Part shown: piece by piece, positions 11,089-23,685 of the stretch
Layout: the number at the start of each line of letters is the position of its first letter
Numbering within the stretch: position 1 is the stretch's first letter
Source of the DNA: Trachythela sp. YZ-2020
Taxonomy: Eukaryota; Cnidaria; Anthozoa; Malacalcyonacea; Clavulariidae
Assembly (NCBI GenBank): GCA_016169945.1
Contig: JADLSH010000382.1
Location: 1,550,001 to 1,614,000 of the forward strand
Direction: 5' to 3'
Length of the DNA stretch: 64,000 nucleotides
Program-made: the position numbers and the translations under genes
Notes under the pieces: model-generated
Told to the model about the DNA's origin: nothing
Seen by the model: only the letters and a program-made list of their open reading frames with translations
The model's database searches: none

Positions 11089-12112
11089 TTATCAACGATG
11101 CGTCACCTATCAAATAACACCCATATCGTCTAAACCCAACGAAGCAAAAACACCTTCAAGCAGAAATCGAGTACCTCCTCGAGAATAATTTTATCGAACC
11201 AAGCCAAAGTAGTTGGAGTTCACCTTGTTTGTTAGTTCCCAAACCTGATGGTAGTTATAGGATGTGTACGGATTATAGAAAACTAAATAATGTAACGAAG
11301 GCGGATACGTATCCCATCCCGCGGATAGATGATTGTATCGACAAAATTGGAACGGCAAAATACGTCTCCAAGTTTGATTTATTAAAAGGTTTCTGGCAGA
11401 TTCCACTAACCGAAAGTGCGAAAGAGGTCTCAGCATTCGTGACTCCGAAAGGTCTCTACCAATATAAAGTGATGCCATTTGGCATGCGAAATTCGCAGCG
11501 ACCTTCCAAAGGCTGATAAATAGTGTTATCGCGGAGATCGAAGGCTGCGAAGGTTACATCGACGACGTAATAATATACAGTGATACGTGGGAAGAACATT
11601 TGAAGATTATGCGGAAATTCTTTAAACGGCTCAGCGACGCGAAGTTAACGATCAATATGTTAAAGAGCGAGTTTGGATGTGGTCATGTCACCTACTTGGG
11701 ACATGTCGTCGGGCAAGGTCAAGTAAAACCTGTCGAAGCAAAGGCCTCAACCGGCGTCGAAGAAACACGTGATGCGCTTTCTCGGTATGGCAGGTTATAC
11801 CAAGATGGAATTGACCATCCCGTATGTTATTTTTCCAGAAAATTTAATAAGAGTCAGAAAAATTATTCCACCATTGAAAAAGAATGTCTTGCCCTCATCC
11901 TCGCCCTACAACACTTTAACGTTAATGTTTCCTCCACCGAAGTTCCCCTCATTGTGTATACAGACCACAACCCCCTTGTGTTCCTCCACAAATTAAAGGA
12001 TAAGAATCAACGTTTGTTGCGATGGAGCTTGATTCTTTCTGAATACAATATGAAGATAAACCACATCAAAGGACGTGATAACTTGATCGCGGACTGTCTA
12101 TCAAGGCCATGA
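11045..12112 (+). pseudogene. reverse transcriptase and RNase H of Gmr1-like element
   Basis: RT begins about 11045 (frame change) with a nonsense TAA near 11116, then reads LVPKPDGSYRMCTDYRKLN, SKFDLLKGFWQIPL, a frameshift near 11491 inside the MPFGMRN motif, and the catalytic EGYIDDVIIYS. After YLGHVVGQGQVKP there is another frame change: MRFLGMAGY is readable in the alternate frame at 11772-11798. About 100 residues of connection domain are deleted, joining to an RNase H with YFSRKFNKSQKNYSTIEKE, YTDHNPLVFL and the typical terminus GRDNLIADCLSRP. Clearly non-functional. Confidence 0.85.
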
Positions 12113-12170
12113 ACACATACTGTATATTACATGAGAACTTGCAAGAAAGTCTATCGACTTTCTTTTCTTC

Positions 12171-12181
12171 AAGGGGGAGGG
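12171..12181 (+). promoter_or_regulatory. polypurine tract
   Basis: AAGGGGGAGGG lies immediately before the TGTTACA start of the 3' LTR; it is the expected plus-strand priming site for reverse transcription. Confidence 0.8.
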
Positions 12182-12841
12182 TGTTACATGATAGCTATTA
12201 TCATGTATATTTACTACATTTTATATAATACATTATATATCATAGTTTAGTTATATTTACTTTAAGTTAGTTAAGGAATTTACCTATGGGAAATTGTTTC
12301 ACGCATGGGAAGTTCTTTTAGTTTAGTCATGCATGAGCAAGCAAATATTTTAGTTTAGTACGTTACCACAAGTGCGTAACGGACGGGAACGGTTACCGCA
12401 GGAAGATTCAGGACTGCAGAAATCTTCCCAAGAAATCGAAATGACACTGCAAATTAAAAAGTTCCTCTCTGAACAGTATATAAGAAAGAGCACAACTCTT
12501 TAATAGGGGAAGGCCTCCGCGCCTTGCTTGAATATCACTTTTGGAAAAGTTATTATAAAGAAGATTGCTAAAGAAGAATTGTCACAAGTTATACAAGTAT
12601 ATACGAAAGAGTCAAGAAGACGAAGACGAAAGAGTTGCGCTCAGTCAGACAGACAAGAGATAAGTTGAACTGATATAGTTATAATTATATAATAATTTGA
12701 TAGTATTATAAAGACGCTACTTATAACAAGTTAAAGAAATAAATAGTTATATAAACGTAACTGACTCACACTGATTTTTGTTGCGAGAGAAATTGAACCA
12801 AAACGCGGGAAATATTAATTTTAAGGACCACGCTCGTAACA
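12182..12841 (+). repeat. 3' LTR of Gmr1-like element
   Basis: About 660 bp, beginning TGTTACATGATAGC and ending CGCTCGTAACA (TG...CA). It contains a TATA-like TATATAAG at about 12477-12484 and an AATAAA at about 12738, matching expected promoter and polyadenylation signals. Its last ~220 bp match the 5' LTR fragment. Confidence 0.85.
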
Positions 12842-13985
12842 AACACCTTCTACTATCAGTCCCATCGAACGAGAGGCCGAGAAAGGATTTCTCGAACGAG
12901 AGGCTTTCAATTTAGCAAGGGAAGGGAAGGGCAGGCATGCTCGATTGCGTTACTCATAAAAACAACCTAAGTTTTATGCACATATATTCTGGTTTTGTGT
13001 TAATACACGCAGGGATAAAAAATTAATGTTACCTGCACCATTTTTACCCGCGCTAGGACTAAATAGGTATAGTCATAGCATGGGCCGGGTGAAATTGGTA
13101 CGGGTACCTTTTTCATCCCGTGCTGCGCCGAAAATTGCGGGCAGTGTAAACGGGCCTTAAAGTTAGGAAGGCAGCAAACACAAACTGGAAAAAGCCCATT
13201 TTACATGGAATTATTATGATATCCATCCGGAACTTGGCTTTTGAGCCTTCTATCCTATTACTTGTAACGTAATTATAATATGCAACTCTTTTATAGTATA
13301 TCTACTATAACTGTATGATTTCGTAAAATAATGTGTCAGCAGTAAGAAGATAATGGGCCCTAAAGCCAAGATCTCAATCACAAAAACGACGCTCTATGAT
13401 ATTATAACCAAGGTTAAAATACTTTCCGGTGGGATGTATTGGCGGTGCATACAACATGGGCATGTGTATAAACATCTAATGTGGGTCCAGCTATGTTGGA
13501 TAAGGCCTTTTTCAAACGTTCAACTACGTTTCACAAATATGTCCATGTGTCGATGCAACAAAATGGCTGTTTTCTACGTGAGAAATTCTCTCTGATAAAC
13601 TACAACAATATACCATGCAGATATTAGCTATTCCGCAACTTACTTTTCTACGAAATCATTTCGAATGAAAAAAGCTATAACTGATACATGCAAATGAGAC
13701 GATCAATTATATATGAAAAATTACACGTAGTAGAGTAAGGCATAATTTTTCAAACTCTAGTTTAACATTTGAATGAGTGTAGACAGGAGAAGAAATATTA
13801 GTTTTAATAATTCATGAAAAAATACAGTCTGTTCATTGTTATACCTCTATAGCTACTCCAGCTTTTTCCTGAAATAGAGAGTCAATTCTTTTGTCCTACT
13901 GACAATTTAATCCTATCAACAGTGTGAATGTAATCGTATGTGAAAAGAAAGTACTGTAAAAGTTCAAGTAATAACAAGGAGAAAG
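12842..13985. other. palindrome-arm DNA downstream of the secreted gene
   Basis: No gene. Around 13040-13165 is a MITE-like stretch ending GTGTAAACGGGCCTTAA that resembles Harbinger-type termini; its partner is at about 33745-33870. The right arm has about 165 bp (33170-33335) that this arm lacks near 13525. Confidence 0.5.
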
Positions 13986-15050
13986 TTAGTGAAGACCACT
14001 ATAACTGCATGTTAAAACGTTCGAACCATGTTTTTCCACAGTATACAACTTCTGGTTGGCTACTGCCATTCCAAACATTCTCACAGATGTTTCCCATTCC
14101 TTTATTATCTTTATGATTCCAGCTGACGTTCGCTCGTAGATACCAAAGTACCTATTGCTATACTGATATGCGTCGCCACATGAAAAGAACACGTTTCCAG
14201 CGTTATCCATTGCAAGTCCTCTTACTTGTCTCATTCGACTTCTGTCGTCATCCTTGGGTAAATCACTGGATTTAATCGATATTGAAGCATTCTCAAAGAT
14301 ATCAGTTCCTTTTTCTGCGGTAGAAGACAGAACAGCAACATAACCTTTATCGTATGCATCATTCTTTTCAATCAGCCAATTATTCCCGTCGTTCGAACAG
14401 CGAAGAAATTGTTGGTTTCCATAATTGTTGTTGTAGTTTAGACTATTACTTAATGTCCATTTGATTTTGTCATCTGTGATAGGCTTAGGGTATCCATCAC
14501 CCCAGTTAAAATGTGCTGTGTTGGGCATTTTGAAGTTCTTGATAATACCATTGTAGTCCGCGTATGCAAAGCGATCTCCACAGAAAGCAATGCTTCTCAC
14601 GTCCGGTTCGTGGGAAGAAACGTGGCTCATTTGTCCGCTCGACATGGTATAATAATAATCGATCGTGGTATCTGGTTCTAGTAGGTTACCGATAATCTTA
14701 AAGAACAATATCTTGCTATCTCCACCGGATTCTTGCGTTTTGGCGGAAACGGCCATGACGTCGAAATCCTGTTGTATATAATGTTTAATGGCAACACTAA
14801 ATGGATAGCAATTTCCTCCACAGAGATGGCCAGGTATACTGATTGTACGCATTGTTGTAAAACTGTGTGCAGGATTGACAATTATGACATCTTTCTGGGC
14901 TGGTCTTGTAGCGAGTAAAACGTCTCCCATAAGAAGAAAATCATGGACATCATATTTATATTCACAATCACGTATCACCTGACTGCAACCGAAGATCGCG
15001 GACATCGCCAATGCTAATAAGACATGAAATATCTTCTTGAGAGTAGACAT
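13986..15050 (-). CDS. secreted propeller-like protein, left-arm copy
   Basis: An intact single-exon frame of 354 residues. I start at ATG 15048-15050 (MSTLKKIFHVLLALAMSAIF); the codon before it is GTG. The N-terminus is a classical signal peptide (Lys pair, then a hydrophobic run to about residue 22) with Cys-containing sequence after it. I do not recognise a named family. Repeated short blocks such as RSIAFCGDRFAYADYNG and RGLAMDNAGNVFFSCGDA resemble the loop-strand units of NHL/six-bladed beta-propellers (inference). No membrane segment beyond the signal, so probably secreted. It is about 94% identical by eye to the right-arm copy, with some 18 substitutions and a 6-residue deletion just after the signal peptide. 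Its upstream side faces the palindrome centre. Confidence 0.75.
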   Translation of the reverse strand: MSTLKKIFHVLLALAMSAIFGCSQVIRDCEYKYDVHDFLLMGDVLLATRPAQKDVIIVNPAHSFTTMRTISIPGHLCGGNCYPFSVAIKHYIQQDFDVMAVSAKTQESGGDSKILFFKIIGNLLEPDTTIDYYYTMSSGQMSHVSSHEPDVRSIAFCGDRFAYADYNGIIKNFKMPNTAHFNWGDGYPKPITDDKIKWTLSNSLNYNNNYGNQQFLRCSNDGNNWLIEKNDAYDKGYVAVLSSTAEKGTDIFENASISIKSSDLPKDDDRSRMRQVRGLAMDNAGNVFFSCGDAYQYSNRYFGIYERTSAGIIKIIKEWETSVRMFGMAVANQKLYTVEKHGSNVLTCSYSGLH

Positions 15051-15289
15051 CACTTGTTCCTATGCAAGAGACGATCAGTTGTGGATAAATAAGCCGCTAG
15101 TGCCATTATCATTTAGATCCAACCGAATTTTTAGGGTGGCGCATAATGGCTTACGGTCAAATCATCAAAATTTTCAAGTCATTAATGTGAAAGGAGGGGC
15201 AGCATTTAGTATTCATTCACGATCGGAAATTGCGGACAAAACTTATTGCCTATAATTGTCGATACCTGCATTGACTGGGCATGCGTATA

Positions 15290-15370
15290 TTCAACCTCGC
15301 TCCCAGGCTCTTTCCTCTACGCTCCTACCTCGCTGGAGGAAAGACCCTGGACCTATCGGGGGTGACTAAT
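15290..15370. repeat. hairpin-forming MITE end
   Basis: CTCTTTCCTCTACG and CTGGAGGAAAGACCCTGG can pair imperfectly around a short loop. The same block lies at about 31322-31405 in the other arm. Probably a transposon terminus about 250 bp upstream of the secreted gene. Confidence 0.45.
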
Positions 15371-15788
15371 GTAAATTTGCAACATATTTATGTTGGGAAA
15401 CGAAGTCGATCAAGACAAGGTAAGTAATGCAGTAATGCACTACCCCCTGGAGTATGCGGGGATGTTAACATTTCTCGAGTGTTAAAATCTCGGCCTGAGA
15501 ATATTGTCCATTTGTTAAATTACCCGGCTTGCCAGGCCGAACATATAACTTTCCAAAGTCTAGCTTTCCATCTAGTTTTCTGACCAGCCATATTCAATAT
15601 AAAGGCATGCTATTCCAGACAGCTGTGAGTGAGTTAATTCCCCGGCATTTACCCCGGCCATTGTTCAGTTTTAAAATCCCGGATAGCAGAATGGCAACGT
15701 TTGTAAAAACTCTTTAATTCCCCCGCAAAGTCCGGTTAAAACACCGCATATTCCCGGGGGTGGGGGGGGGAGGATTCCAATTGACTAG
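15371..15788. other. left-arm-only sequence, no gene
   Basis: Absent from the right arm, where a deletion joins the hairpin block to the IS4EU fragment near 31318-31322. A G-run occurs at 15760-15772. No coding seen. Confidence 0.4.
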
Positions 15789-16070
15789 CTAGTGCATAAT
15801 CTGCATCTCAGTCGTGAGAGTACAAAAACAAGTTTTTGCTCGGGGTACAGGCTCGAGATCTCTATTTGCCACGCTTAGCTTTGTCTGACCTTCGGATGTT
15901 ATAGGTGCAGTGTTTGACCCATGATAAACAAGGTGGTTGCATGCAGGGGAAAGATGATAAAAAAATGCTTTAAAAGTAGTGTAGTCAGGAAACCCAGTAT
16001 AGAAACGAAAATCAATATCACTGCCAATAAATCTTTCAATTCGAAATAGACACGGTCCCATTTTTTTCAC
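15789..16070 (-). pseudogene. IS4EU-like transposase fragment
   Basis: A minus-strand frame reading DIDFRFYTGFPDYTTFKAFF, then LSPACNHLVYHGSNT and ITSEGQ. This parallels the segment between the THAP and HTH domains of the transposase at 2900-3000 (PDYATL, then SPACSSLIYYGSNTSEITS). It ends without the HTH or DDE. A shorter matching piece is in the other palindrome arm (31219-31318). Confidence 0.6.
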
Positions 16071-16111
16071 ATCATCATTATATTTCTTTTGTAATGTTAT
16101 ATTATGTGCTT

Positions 16112-16154
16112 GAAGGGCTTTTGCTTGTTTTGCTTGTTTTGCTTGTTTTGCTTA
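16112..16154. repeat. 10-bp tandem repeat
   Basis: About four copies of TTTTGCTTGT. The right arm has one unit at the equivalent place (31143-31153), so the array expanded or contracted after the arms separated. Confidence 0.6.
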
Positions 16155-16424
16155 ATATAATATACATAGGACACGTGCATGCAAGTGGGAGTATTCACAA
16201 GTAACTTTTAATAATATTATAAATATCATACTCTGAGTTGCTATATATAAAGCCATAGTTAATGGATGCATATCGGAAAATTTCCAGCTTTTTGCATGAG
16301 AAAGGTTGCGAAAAGCCCAAAATCGCACTCGAAGGAGGCTTTACAAGTTTTTCAAGTCCGATAACTTGTGATATAAATTCCATTCCCTTTTCGTCTATAA
16401 AGTTGTTTATAAAGTTGTTAACCT

Positions 16425-16917
16425 GATGTGCGGAAATATTCCTAAGTTCATTGTATCAGCGACGGAAGATCGGGGTGAATTTTATATTTGCAGTCTATGC
16501 ACGAAAACACTGTGCGATAGTGGATTCCATTTTGTCATGGAATGTCCAGCAACAATTAATGAACGCAATCAGATGTGGGATAATTTATATGATAATATAT
16601 GTATAAGGTCTATAAGGAGCATGTCAAACCTGTTTAATAGGTCAGATCCTGATATTTACCACAGCCTTCTTGGAGGCTTGAACATTGATGGAAATAACGA
16701 GGTGGACAGAGTACAATTTCCTATAGTAGCTCGAAGTGTCCTTGTTATGTTTAGCAGAGTGGCTGCATGTATAAATTGATGTAATTTGTAACTTTTATCT
16801 TAGGGTTAGTTTATGTATATAATATATTGTTAGTGATCTTCTGAAAATTTGTAAGTCTCTCCAGAATTGGGGGCAATAAATCTCTTCTATCTCCAGAATT
16901 AGGGGCAATAAATCTCT

Positions 16918-16965
<48 letters not shown>

Positions 16966-16970
16966 ATAGT
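16425..16970 (+). pseudogene. LINE 3' end with (ATCT)n tail
   Basis: The frame 16426-16779 reads CSLCTKTLCDSGFHFVMECP, a CCHC-type C-terminal motif found after RT in several LINE clades, followed by a stop, about 100 bp of 3' UTR with a duplicated GGGGCAATAAATCTCTTCTA, and a terminal (ATCT)n microsatellite (16916-16970). Only the 3' end is present. It is absent from the right palindrome arm. Confidence 0.6.
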
Positions 16971-16984
16971 TTCTATCTATCTAA

Positions 16985-18513
<1,529 letters not shown>

Positions 18514-18599
18514 CACAACATGATTCAAGAGAACTTGATGAAAAGCGTAAAGAAGTTAATAAAATCATTCACTCATTCGCTAAATCGAGAAACTGGAGA

Positions 18600-18723
18600 G
18601 TCGTTTCGCATGCTCAACAACATGTTGAACAACATCTTCAACAACATGTTGAACATCAGGTGCCGGTGGCACGCGTGAACAATAGTGCTCAAAACGCCAC
18701 CGCACACTGGGGGAACTTGCTTA
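18600..18723. repeat. short AACATGTTG repeats
   Basis: CAACAACATGTTGAACAACATCTT-type 9-12 bp units, several of them palindromic, at 18613-18660. Absent from the right arm. Purpose unknown. Confidence 0.5.
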
Positions 18724-19037
18724 AGGCCGGTTTACAGTTCGCGCGAATACGTCGCGCGAACTGGAGAATTATTCGCGCGAATATAGCGAATTGGGTTTAC
18801 ACATTTTAAAATTCGCTCGAAAATTTGCAAACTTACAAAAATCCTGGCTCTTGATTGGCTAAACTTTAATTCGTTCGCGGGCGACTGGCGAAAAAGTTGA
18901 AAATTTTCAACTCTTTCGCCAGTCGCTGCGAATCTAGTAGAATGACGAAATTTGCCATAAATAACCCTCGCGCATGCATGCTCAGTGACAAATTCGCTCC
19001 TTCGCGCGACCAATTCGCGCGAACTGTAAACCGGCCT
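18724..19037. mobile_element. Harbinger-type MITE
   Basis: 314 bp with near-perfect terminal inverted repeats AGGCCGGTTTACAGTTCGCG / CGCGAACTGTAAACCGGCCT, flanked by the 3-bp duplication TTA (18721-18723 and 19038-19040). TTA duplication and a GGCCGGTT-like tip are typical of PIF/Harbinger. No coding capacity. Absent from the right palindrome arm. Confidence 0.85.
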
Positions 19038-19083
19038 TTACGCCAACAGTCACGAGTGAAACTTTGCTAAGCTGATAGCTCTA

Positions 19084-19233
19084 CAGGGTGTATAAAAAAA
19101 AAGTGAACCCTTTGAAATTTAATACAATAGTGAACCTTTTGAAATTGAACTTCATATTTGCATTTCTTTCAAATAATCTATTGTACCTATTGTATTTAAT
19201 TTCAAAGGGTTCACATTTTTATGATACACCCTG
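19084..19233. mobile_element. mariner-like MITE, copy 1
   Basis: 150 bp, almost entirely palindromic, with tips CAGGGTGTATAAAAAAA / ATGATACACCCTG and flanking TA (19082-19083, 19234-19235), the Tc1/mariner target duplication. It contains internal direct repeats (GTGAACC, TTTGAAATT). The same family recurs at 19332. Confidence 0.8.
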
Positions 19234-19331
19234 TAGTGTGCGGCGGGCTTTAAACAATAGAAAATTGCATCTTACTTGGCGTGGAACCAATTAGTCTAGT
19301 AAAAAATTTTAAAGACCACTTAACTAATCTA

Positions 19332-19483
19332 CAGGGTGAGTCAGAAAAAAGTGATGCCTTTGAAATTTAATACAATAGTGAACCTTTTGAAATTGAACTT
19401 CATATTTGCATTTTCTTTCAAAGAATCTATTGTACCCTATTGTATTTAATTTCAAAGGCATCACTTTTTTCTGACTCACCCTG
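19332..19483. mobile_element. mariner-like MITE, copy 2
   Basis: 152 bp, tips CAGGGTGAGTCAGAAAAAAG / CTTTTTTCTGACTCACCCTG, flanked by TA (19330-19331, 19484-19485). The other palindrome arm at about 30305-30330 reads straight through as an empty site with a single TA (ATCTACATTGAG in this orientation), which proves the insertion and its boundaries. Confidence 0.9.
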
Positions 19484-19515
19484 TACATTGAGATAGAGGT
19501 AGAAGTGATGACGTT

Positions 19516-20851
19516 ATGGCTGACAAACACAATGATCTCCCACAGGTAAGAGGTTTTAAAATGATCTCTCTAAATATAACCAGTTTACCTTTACACATAG
19601 ATGAATTTCGAACATGGCTTGACAAGAAGAACATAGACTTAATTGCACTTAACGAAACAAGAAGTGACAATACTGTGTCTAGCAACCAGAAAAAAATATA
19701 TAAAAAGTCATATCAATTATCGAGTTCGACATGACCTAATGAACGCAGATATAGAAGCTATAGTTATTGAGATTATCAAACCAAATAGCAAACCATTTGC
19801 GGTTGTTACCGCATATAGGCCGCCTGATTTTACTCCTGATATATTCTTCGACCAAATGTCAACTACAGTCAAACTGCTTGAACATGAGTCAAAAGACATA
19901 TTTATACTAGGTGATCTAAACTGTGATTTACTGTGTAGTAGATCCCAACAAACATCAATTTTCATTTGCCGAAATTTACCAGCTTCAACAACTAACTGAC
20001 GAGGCTACAAGATACACTGCAGGCACCAAAACTTGATCTAGTTTACACAAATTGTCCATTAAGTAAAGTAGTTGCATTGGTGTAATACATTTGGGCCTTA
20101 TTTATGCTATACGGAAGGTAGCCATAACGAACAAAAACAAGCATTAAGCTAAGTTGTCAATATCAGAAACATGAAAAATTTTAATCTAAATAATTTTACA
20201 AATGACTTAAGTAATCTGCCTTGGTCGAATCTACATTGTCTTAAAAATTTAATGACCGGTGGGAATTATGGAAAAAGATGTTCATGGCTATTTTCGACAA
20301 ATATGCACCATTCAAAACTAAGCGAGTAAGAAATAAAAACAATCCTTGGATGACTCCGAATTTAAAAACAGTCTTTTATTAAGCCGAGACAAATTCAAAA
20401 GAAAAGCGGTGATTTCCAATAATGTAGTCGACTGGCTCCACTTTAAACATGTGAGAAATAAGTGTAATAATATGCTAAAAGAGCAAAAAGAGAATACTAT
20501 CACCGTTCATTTGCAGCTAACAAGGGAAATCCCAAAAAAATTTGGAACTCAATAAATGAGTTAATGTCTCGAAGTTCCAAATCTCAAAACATTTCTTCTC
20601 TTCTAATAAACAAAGAAGTGATCAATAACGACACTGAGATAGCTGAATGTTTTAACCAATATTTTGCTGAAATTGGGCCCAAATTAACAACAAAGGCATC
20701 ACAGTCAAACGATGTCAATGCTTGCCATCAATATGTAAAACCAGTTGCCCCTGGCACGACATTTAAATTGCATCCAATTACTTTGAACCAAGTTATTAAT
20801 GTCTATTACTTTATAGATAGGGCACAGAAATTCGGGAAAGCAAATTTCTAA
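19516..20851 (+). pseudogene. LINE 5' half: endonuclease to start of RT, left arm
   Basis: Broken frames spell an APE-type endonuclease: MISLNITSLPLHIDEFRTWL, IDLIALNETR, FAVVTAYRPPDFTPD, IFILGDLNCDLL. Then come linker sequence and the RT-proximal block INNDTEIAECFNQYFAEIGP. There are at least four frame changes (near 19700, 19990, 20370, 20555). The element stops before the RT catalytic motifs. CR1/L2-like by endonuclease style. The same fragment is in the right arm (29031-30300). Confidence 0.75.
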
Positions 20852-21639
20852 AAGTATTACAAACCTATATGAATACAACAATTTTAAACACGATATGATA
20901 AGTTAAAAACAAACTGCAGATTTTTAAGTGCACTTGTTTTAAGTATGTTTACCAACCATAAACCTAAATGCCTCAGTTGGATATTGAAGATACAATTAAC
21001 TCTTGATTAATTTTGTGCTATTAATGTTCTGGAGACATCTTTTCGTGCCGAGCACCCTTTCCATGCAGTGATATACTATATCGCGCTTATTTTATACACA
21101 ATGGATAATATATTAATGATCGTGCTTGGGAGACGGATTAAGAAACAAAACTCGTGCACATTTTGTGCTGTACTCTTAAAACAACAAAAACATGTTCATC
21201 TACTTGCTCTTATAGTTGCTATAGGAATTGCGTGATATTGACAGTGGTTTGAAAATACATTGAAACCAAAGATTAATTGACACATTTTCTATTGCGCAGT
21301 AACTCAAGGACATTTTCACAAGCTCTATTAGATACATGGCGTACCATACAGTAGCATGCAAATTATTTTTAAACGGACTGCTACATGCATGCAACACATT
21401 CGCGATTGGACAGGTTATGCAAGAATTTCGTATTCTTTTTAATATAATATATCTCTAAAATTAACCACACCACGCAAGATCATGCACCAACGTATAGATG
21501 TAACATATACTGTAAAATCTTACCAGTATATAGTGCCTTACTGCTTTGGAAATATTTTCTACTCGATCTTCGATCTTCTCTTGAGGTGTCTTGATGCAGC
21601 ATACGAAGTGAATGACTATATACGGCAGCACGTCTATAT
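20852..21639. other. palindrome-arm DNA without genes
   Basis: Matches 28180-28985 in reverse. No coding domain recognised; short open frames here are not conserved between the arms. Confidence 0.5.
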
Positions 21640-22550
21640 TTATACACATTTTCGCTTCTCAAACAATGCTAGTCACTCATGTGACTCTCGACGTAATGTC
21701 GCAAACAGGAAGATATAGTCTGGGAACCTTAAGTGACCTGTCGCATGCACGACATTTGTGATCTTTACACCTTTAGTGTTCGAGTGCAAGACCCGTCATT
21801 TCCGGGTCAGACACGTGCAATATTTACTGACGGATTCCTGTTTGACTGTCGCGGAAATGACGAACCAGTGGTATTCGATGTCATACTAAAATCTTATCAA
21901 GAAGTCAAATCTAAACCTCTCTAATTGGAAGCTACGAGAAAAGAAATACACTTTCCGCCCGTTTATTTTTATGGTTCGCTGTGAGCGCGCGTTATTATTT
22001 TTTTTTTCGAAGCATTTTGTTGTTGCAGAATGAAATCGTCAGAATTAGCAATTAGTATTTGAATGTGGAACACATTCAGAGTAAAAAGCCTTATTAAACT
22101 GCTGTATTATGATAGAACGAAGCCTACTAGAGAAGAGTACACTACAAATTTCGTATACATTTTTAATTTATAGTTAATTTAGGAAAGGGAAAATTTTTTC
22201 TCAACGCAGAAATTATATGTTTTGCGAATAGCAAACATACTTAATGACAATTGAAAATTAACAGCAAACATGCGAGACGATTTGTTGTAACGTCGAAAAA
22301 CGACCTGCCCATACTCATTGGAACATAATACGCAAACGCAGCTTTGTCTTTGAGCAGGCGTTAGGCTCATTTTTCTCATGTAAATTTTCCAAATTAAAAA
22401 CAAAAATATTAACTAGTTTGTCAACTTCTGCATGGGCTGTCGAGATGAATGATGTCTAGAAGAATGGTTGTTTATCTAGTTTTTAATCGTTGATCTATTC
22501 ATTTCTGATTTCTAATGTATTTTATTGATGGTTGATTAAAGACAACATTC
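21640..22550. repeat. S1 module, copy 1
   Basis: A module of about 0.9 kb starting near CTTCTCAAACAATGCTAGTC and ending near ATTTTATTGATGGTTG. Other copies, all inverted relative to this one, are at 24150-25010 and 25655-28145 (the last split by an insertion). A partial direct copy is at 23140-23335. In the right arm two S1 copies in the same orientation flank the S2 module, like long direct repeats around an internal region. No protein domain is visible in any frame. Confidence 0.7.
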
Positions 22551-23139
22551 TTTTTACCTAGTCCAGGAAGTTATGAAGTTATATTACACGGGTAAATTTT
22601 AAATGACGATTCGTAACGCAACGTGTAATATTATTTACGTCACGTTTCGACGTTGAAAATCGTGCCGTTTAACATAACCTTTATATAGCCATCATGCATT
22701 GGTTTCACTTATGCATAGCAGATGCACTACAGCACTAGTCAGTTCTAGTTTTAAGGTCATTGGTAGATGTTGACGAAAACAAATTAAATGAAATAGGCAT
22801 GTATAGCAATAACAGGTACAGGGCAGCCGAGAGAATTCGCGGGGCCGGTCGGCCGGAGTAACAATCTTCTCCAGGACCCCCCTATGACGTCGGTCCTTAT
22901 TTTCAAACAGCAGAAAAGACTAAAAGCTGTGATAAGGCACACAGTACTTCTATATAACTAAGCGTTGTGAAAAACTTTTAAACTTTTTAAAACCCGGAAG
23001 CTAATCGAAGTTTTCATAAGACAATTAAATGTTTGTCCAATGTTTTTTTGCAAGTCAATTATAACTTGCCGAGATTTCTATATCCCTTAAACCAACATGT
23101 TTACAACAGGTCAATACAGCATGTCTATACATACGTATT
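22551..23139. repeat. S2 module, left copy
   Basis: Lies between S1 copies and pairs with 25012-25640 reversed (landmarks TAACGCAACGTGTAATATT and GTTTCGACGTTGAAAATCGT). No coding seen. Confidence 0.65.
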
Positions 23140-23641
23140 CTGACTTCTCAAACAATGCTAGTCATGCACTCATGTGACTGTTGAAATAATGTCGCAAACA
23201 GGAAGATATAGTCAGCTTTAGACCTGACGAATACGACTTCGAGTACAAGACCCGTTATTTCCGGTCAGACACTTGAAATATTTAGTGACGCAATCCTGCT
23301 TGACAGTCGCGGAAATGACGAACCGGTGGTATACTGACGTACGTACTCGAATCTGAACCACAGGACAAGGTATGTCGGTACAAAATGACATTGAATGGAT
23401 GATTGATCAGTTGATCACGTCGAATGTACTTCTATTTTCTCTTTAAACACAATCTGTATATACGTACTATTTTTCGAAACTTGAATCGACCTTTGACGTA
23501 AATAGAATGTGTACTTGGAAGATATATAAAAATATTTATTTCATCAAATTATAGCCTACAAACATTTGTCAACATTTTACAAATGTTAGTATAATTTGAT
23601 GAAATAAATATTTTTATATATATATATATATATAGTCAAAT

Positions 23642-23685
23642 CTGCAGACATGCATATTTCGCCGTTCAACGGCTCGTCAGTGCAG
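23642..23685 (-). ncRNA. hammerhead ribozyme, type I, left copy
   Basis: Read on the minus strand: stem I CTGCA, core CTGACGA, stem II GCCGT-TGA-ACGGC, core GAA, self-complementary stem III ATATGCATGT, cleavage-site C, and stem I partner TGCAG. All invariant core positions (CUGANGA, GAA, A15.1, UH) are present. Stem III is a short palindrome with almost no loop, as in Penelope-element and retrozyme hammerheads that cut best as dimers. One C-to-T change makes a U-G pair. Confidence 0.85.

Larger units (their letters stand above)
5163..12841 (+). mobile_element. Gmr1-like Ty3/gypsy LTR retrotransposon, decayed
   Basis: Order seen: truncated 5' LTR, gag zinc knuckle, aspartic protease, (LINE insertion), integrase, reverse transcriptase, RNase H, polypurine tract, 3' LTR. 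Integrase upstream of RT is unusual for Ty3/gypsy (normally RT-RNase H-integrase) but is the defining layout of the Gmr1 group, first described from Atlantic cod. The RT itself is gypsy-like (IDDVIIYS). All coding regions carry frameshifts, nonsense changes or internal deletions, so the copy is dead. Its 3' end coincides with the outer edge of the giant palindrome. Confidence 0.85.

Noticed and set aside
21733..21924. 63-residue open frame in the S1 module
   Set aside because: Not preserved in the other S1 copies, where different frames are open; no domain.
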